Origin: Steroidobacteraceae bacterium
GTDB taxonomy: Bacteria; Pseudomonadota; Gammaproteobacteria; Steroidobacterales; Steroidobacteraceae
NCBI GenBank assembly: GCA_025451845.1
Contig: JANWJS010000039.1
Coordinates: 23,461-87,460 of the forward strand
Length of the DNA stretch: 64,000 nt
Reading direction: 5' to 3'
Shown piece by piece: positions 62,079 through 64,000 of this stretch. Every line of letters starts with the position of its first letter. Within the stretch, counting starts at the first letter, position 1. The position numbers and the translations under genes are program-made. Below the pieces are notes generated by a model. It made no database searches and was not told where the DNA came from. It worked only from the letters and a program-made list of their open reading frames with translations.

Positions 62079-62860
62079 CCTCGCTCCAGCACCTTCAACT
62101 GCAGGCGGTCGGACCGGCAGAGACTCTCCAACACGGCCCACGGCTCGCCGGCATCGCCGGTCAGCACCGCGCGCACTCTGAGAAGAGGCGAGCCCAGCGG
62201 CACTTGGAGCGCGCGCGCGGCCGCCGCATCGGCCGGAACCGCTCCGAGCACGCACCGGACGGCGGCGGTTGCGTATCCGAGGCCTTCGAGAACCGTCATC
62301 ACTGACGCCTGGCGCGGAACGGGACGGCGGAGGCGGCGCCCGACGGCTTCGGGAAGGTAGGTAGTCGTGAGAGACAGCGGCCGGCCGTTGGCAGATCGAA
62401 TCCGCTCGAGAAGGTATGTCGTCGAGCCGATTTCAACAGCCATTGCGCGCAGCGTCTGCGGAACCGGTGCCGGACCGAATCGCAGCGTTTTCGAGGTAGT
62501 GCGGGATTCCAGCGCCGCCAGTATCCCGGGAAGGGCATGGAGCTCGACACAGAATCGCGGCAGGGTCCGCTGCGGGCGGGCATAGGTTCCACTGCCGCGT
62601 CGGCGCACGATCCGTCCTTCGCGTTCCAGCCGATCCAGGGCGCGGCGGACCGTCGTGCGGGAGATCCCGTGACGGGCGCAGAGCTCCGGCTCGCTCGGCA
62701 GCGCAGTTTCCGGTGCGATGGTGCCGTCCTGCAGTGCGGCGGAGAGCAGCTCATACAGGCGATAGTATCTGGCCACCCCCTTGTCGAGGCGCCGGCTCGT
62801 GAACTCGTTGTTCCGTGTCGAGGAAGGCCTGATGTGTGGCGAGCGGGATATCGAGGCCAT
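62075..62860 (-). CDS. GntR-family regulator with UTRA domain (copy 1)
   Basis: This 261-residue HutC/FarR-type regulator has a winged helix (about 32-98; ALPSEPELCARHGISRTTVRRALDRLEREG, then RRRGSGTYAR) and a UTRA effector domain (about 115-255; YLLERIRSANGRPLSLTTTYLPEAVG). It is a diverged paralogue of the gene just upstream, eight bases away, and both have the same orientation. No metabolic gene of the usual targets (histidine, GlcNAc, phosphonate) is nearby, so the ligand is unknown. Confidence 0.9.
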   Translation of the reverse strand: MASISRSPHIRPSSTRNNEFTSRRLDKGVARYYRLYELLSAALQDGTIAPETALPSEPELCARHGISRTTVRRALDRLEREGRIVRRRGSGTYARPQRTLPRFCVELHALPGILAALESRTTSKTLRFGPAPVPQTLRAMAVEIGSTTYLLERIRSANGRPLSLTTTYLPEAVGRRLRRPVPRQASVMTVLEGLGYATAAVRCVLGAVPADAAAARALQVPLGSPLLRVRAVLTGDAGEPWAVLESLCRSDRLQLKVLERG

Positions 62861-62868
62861 GAGAGCTA

Positions 62869-63645
62869 TCAGGCGCGCTGACCTGCGCGTCTTTGCCGCT
62901 TCGGATCATCGATCTCGATTGCCGCGCGGGCCTCGTAATGGTCAGGTCGATACAAACACTCGACGTACGCGACGATGCAATGCCGCAGGCCGTGCGCGAG
63001 CGTCCTGACGTTGAAAACCGGTGCGCCGACCGCGAGCTCCAGGCTGCCGGCGACGAGCGGATCGGCCCCAAGCGCCGCAAATTCCCGCTCCACGCTGACG
63101 CTGCGGTGGCCAAGGCTCGCGAGCAGCGCGAGGAGGGGACCGCCGTCGGCGCTGAGTTGCCGGCGCGTCAGTCCAGCACCGATCTCTTCGGGAAGGTAAG
63201 CGGTCTCCAGCGCCATGGGCTGGCGCACGATGCTGCGTACGCGGCGGATGAGCACGGCGGCGGCGCCGAAGCCACGCTCCCCGGCCGGTAAGAAGGCGGG
63301 TGTCGGGATGCGCTGGAACGCAATCGTCCGGACGGTGGCGGCCTCGGGCGTGCCCCCGGTGCCGTCCAGCATCATGGAGCAGTCCCGGGAGGCCGCGCCT
63401 TGCTGGCTTTGACGCCGCGCGAAGGTGCCGCTGCCTCTCTTACGCGTGATGCGGCCCTCGGCTTCCAGCCCCGCCAGGGCGCGCCGGACCGTAGACCGGG
63501 AGACCCCGTAATCCCGCATCAGCCGCGGCTCGCTCGGCAGAGGTTGGCCGGCGGCGAACCGCCCCTCCGCCACCGCTTGCGACAGTACTCTGTAGAGTCG
63601 CAGGTAGCGGGAGATCCCTGCCCCGGACTTTGTAGTCGTGATCAT
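62869..63645 (-). CDS. GntR-family regulator with UTRA domain (copy 2)
   Basis: This 258-residue paralogue of copy 1 has a winged helix (PLPSEPRLMRDYGVSRSTVRRALAGLE, RKRGSGTFAR) and a UTRA domain (VLIRRVRSIVRQPMALETAYLPEEIGAGL). The start was set at 63645, before the conserved N-terminus; the frame is open 21 codons further but runs through the candidate operator. A GTATACAC site and overlapping -10 lie just upstream, so it may repress itself and copy 1. Confidence 0.9.
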   Translation of the reverse strand: MITTTKSGAGISRYLRLYRVLSQAVAEGRFAAGQPLPSEPRLMRDYGVSRSTVRRALAGLEAEGRITRKRGSGTFARRQSQQGAASRDCSMMLDGTGGTPEAATVRTIAFQRIPTPAFLPAGERGFGAAAVLIRRVRSIVRQPMALETAYLPEEIGAGLTRRQLSADGGPLLALLASLGHRSVSVEREFAALGADPLVAGSLELAVGAPVFNVRTLAHGLRHCIVAYVECLYRPDHYEARAAIEIDDPKRQRRAGQRA

Positions 63646-63662
63646 GCGGGCCCGACTGGTTA

Positions 63663-63671
63663 TGTATACAC
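63663..63671 (-). promoter_or_regulatory. Candidate GntR/HutC-type operator overlapping a -10 element
   Basis: TGTATACA (63663-63670) is an 8-bp palindrome, and GTATACAC (63664-63671) fits the GTNTANAC pattern bound by HutC-subfamily regulators. On the minus strand TATACA (63668-63663) could serve as the -10 of the GntR operon, about 18 bp before the ATG. Confidence 0.45.
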
Positions 63672-63750
63672 CTTCTCCTTGGGCGCGGCTGGGGAAATTG
63701 CGCGGCATCGGGAGTGCAGGGAGAGGTTGTTCCGCGGTTGGGGGGGCGGG

Positions 63751-63780
63751 TTGACACTGCCGTCACCCCCCAAGGACAAT
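63751..63780 (+). promoter_or_regulatory. Putative promoter of tRNA-Met
   Basis: TTGACA (63751-63756), an 18-bp spacer and GACAAT (63775-63780) lie about 75 bp before the tRNA. The -35 is perfect and the -10 matches four of six bases. Confidence 0.45.
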
Positions 63781-63854
63781 GCGCCCCCCTCCTGGCAGGC
63801 CGTCCCAGCCCGATCCTGAACGGGTGGCGGCCGGCCCCGAAGAACAGTGACAGT

Positions 63855-63931
63855 GGAAAGGTAGCTCAGCTGGTTAGAGCACGGCACTCATAATGCCGGG
63901 GTCGAGGGTTCGAGTCCCTCCCTTTCCACCA
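63855..63931 (+). tRNA. tRNA-Met (anticodon CAT, elongator type)
   Basis: This 77-base cloverleaf has acceptor GGAAAGG with CCTTTCC, a D-arm with AGCTCAGCTGGTTAGAGC, anticodon loop CTCATAA (CAT) and T-arm GGTTCGAGTCC. The 3' CCA is encoded. The body resembles elongator tRNA-Met. A tRNA-Ile2 that is lysidine-modified at C34 also has CAT and cannot be excluded by eye. Confidence 0.93.
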
Positions 63932-64000
63932 GTTTGCCAGCAGCGCGCGGGGATCAGGTAGAGGGCGTTCGCCGAAAATTCGGGCGAAACCGCCCCCGGG

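Noticed and set aside
63855..64000. tRNA-Met as an integrative-element attachment site
   Set aside because: No integrase gene or repeat of the tRNA 3' end was seen in the remaining 69 bases; the window ends too soon to judge.

Overview
The window is a stretch of high-GC chromosome from a gammaproteobacterium. Several gene strings have the order known from that class: lptD-surA-pdxA-rsmA-apaG-apaH; mreB-mreC-mreD-mrdA-rodA-mltB-rlpA-dacA-dat-ybeD; and TPR lipoprotein-lolB-ispE-tRNA-Gln-prs-rplY-pth-ychF. The amgK-murU pair beside lptD recalls pseudomonads and their relatives. I cannot fix the order or genus. No rRNA, CRISPR array, prophage or intact insertion sequence was seen.

Layout. 1-6976 (minus): envelope and housekeeping genes apaH (cut by the window edge), apaG, a universal stress protein, rsmA, pdxA, surA, lptD. 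7001-10594 (plus): amgK-murU (MurNAc recycling) and lipA-lipB (lipoate). 10590-22971: the accessory core, with a sulfate-type binding lipoprotein, a damaged Abi/HEPN gene, a YdhS-like FAD protein, a peroxiredoxin-like protein without its catalytic cysteine, a phosphate-selective-type porin, and one operon holding a response regulator, its histidine kinase, two CysW/CysT permeases and a CysA ATPase with a Usp-like C-terminal extension. 22981-27063: a MocR regulator, an S10 serine carboxypeptidase and a small secreted protein. 27060-37310 (minus): the rod-shape and peptidoglycan block. 37440-47604 (plus): gatCAB, hslO, then an ArsR-methyltransferase regulator leading metF-metH. 47688-52518: a membrane protein, prmC, a cyclophilin, mtgA, a DUF1080 protein and prfA. 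52758-59738 (plus): outer-membrane lipoprotein, isoprenoid, PRPP and translation genes. 59841-63931: a REC-GAF-GGDEF-EAL protein, two tandem GntR/UTRA repressors and tRNA-Met.

The most interesting part is the accessory core. A 7-4-7 direct repeat with an 11-bp period (gene-sense YGWCACC-N4-TGTCACY), the architecture of OmpR/PhoB-family sites, lies upstream of the cysA operon, the FAD gene and the peroxiredoxin-like gene. Weaker versions lie upstream of the binding-protein gene and the porin gene. Around the FAD and peroxiredoxin-like boxes the similarity extends over 60 bp (41/60 identical without gaps), and both copies sit exactly 89 nt from the chosen start codons. One copy lies inside the 3' end of the peroxiredoxin-like coding region. 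I infer one regulon run by the two-component system encoded inside the transporter operon: porin, periplasmic binding protein, ABC importer with a Usp-like regulatory tail, and two redox-type accessory proteins. The substrate is probably an oxyanion, but the sequence does not settle which.

Other points of note are a symmetric TATAAT shared by amgK and lptD that would give leaderless or nearly leaderless mRNAs, a hairpin abutting the hslO start codon, and a repeated CGGGA-loop palindrome.
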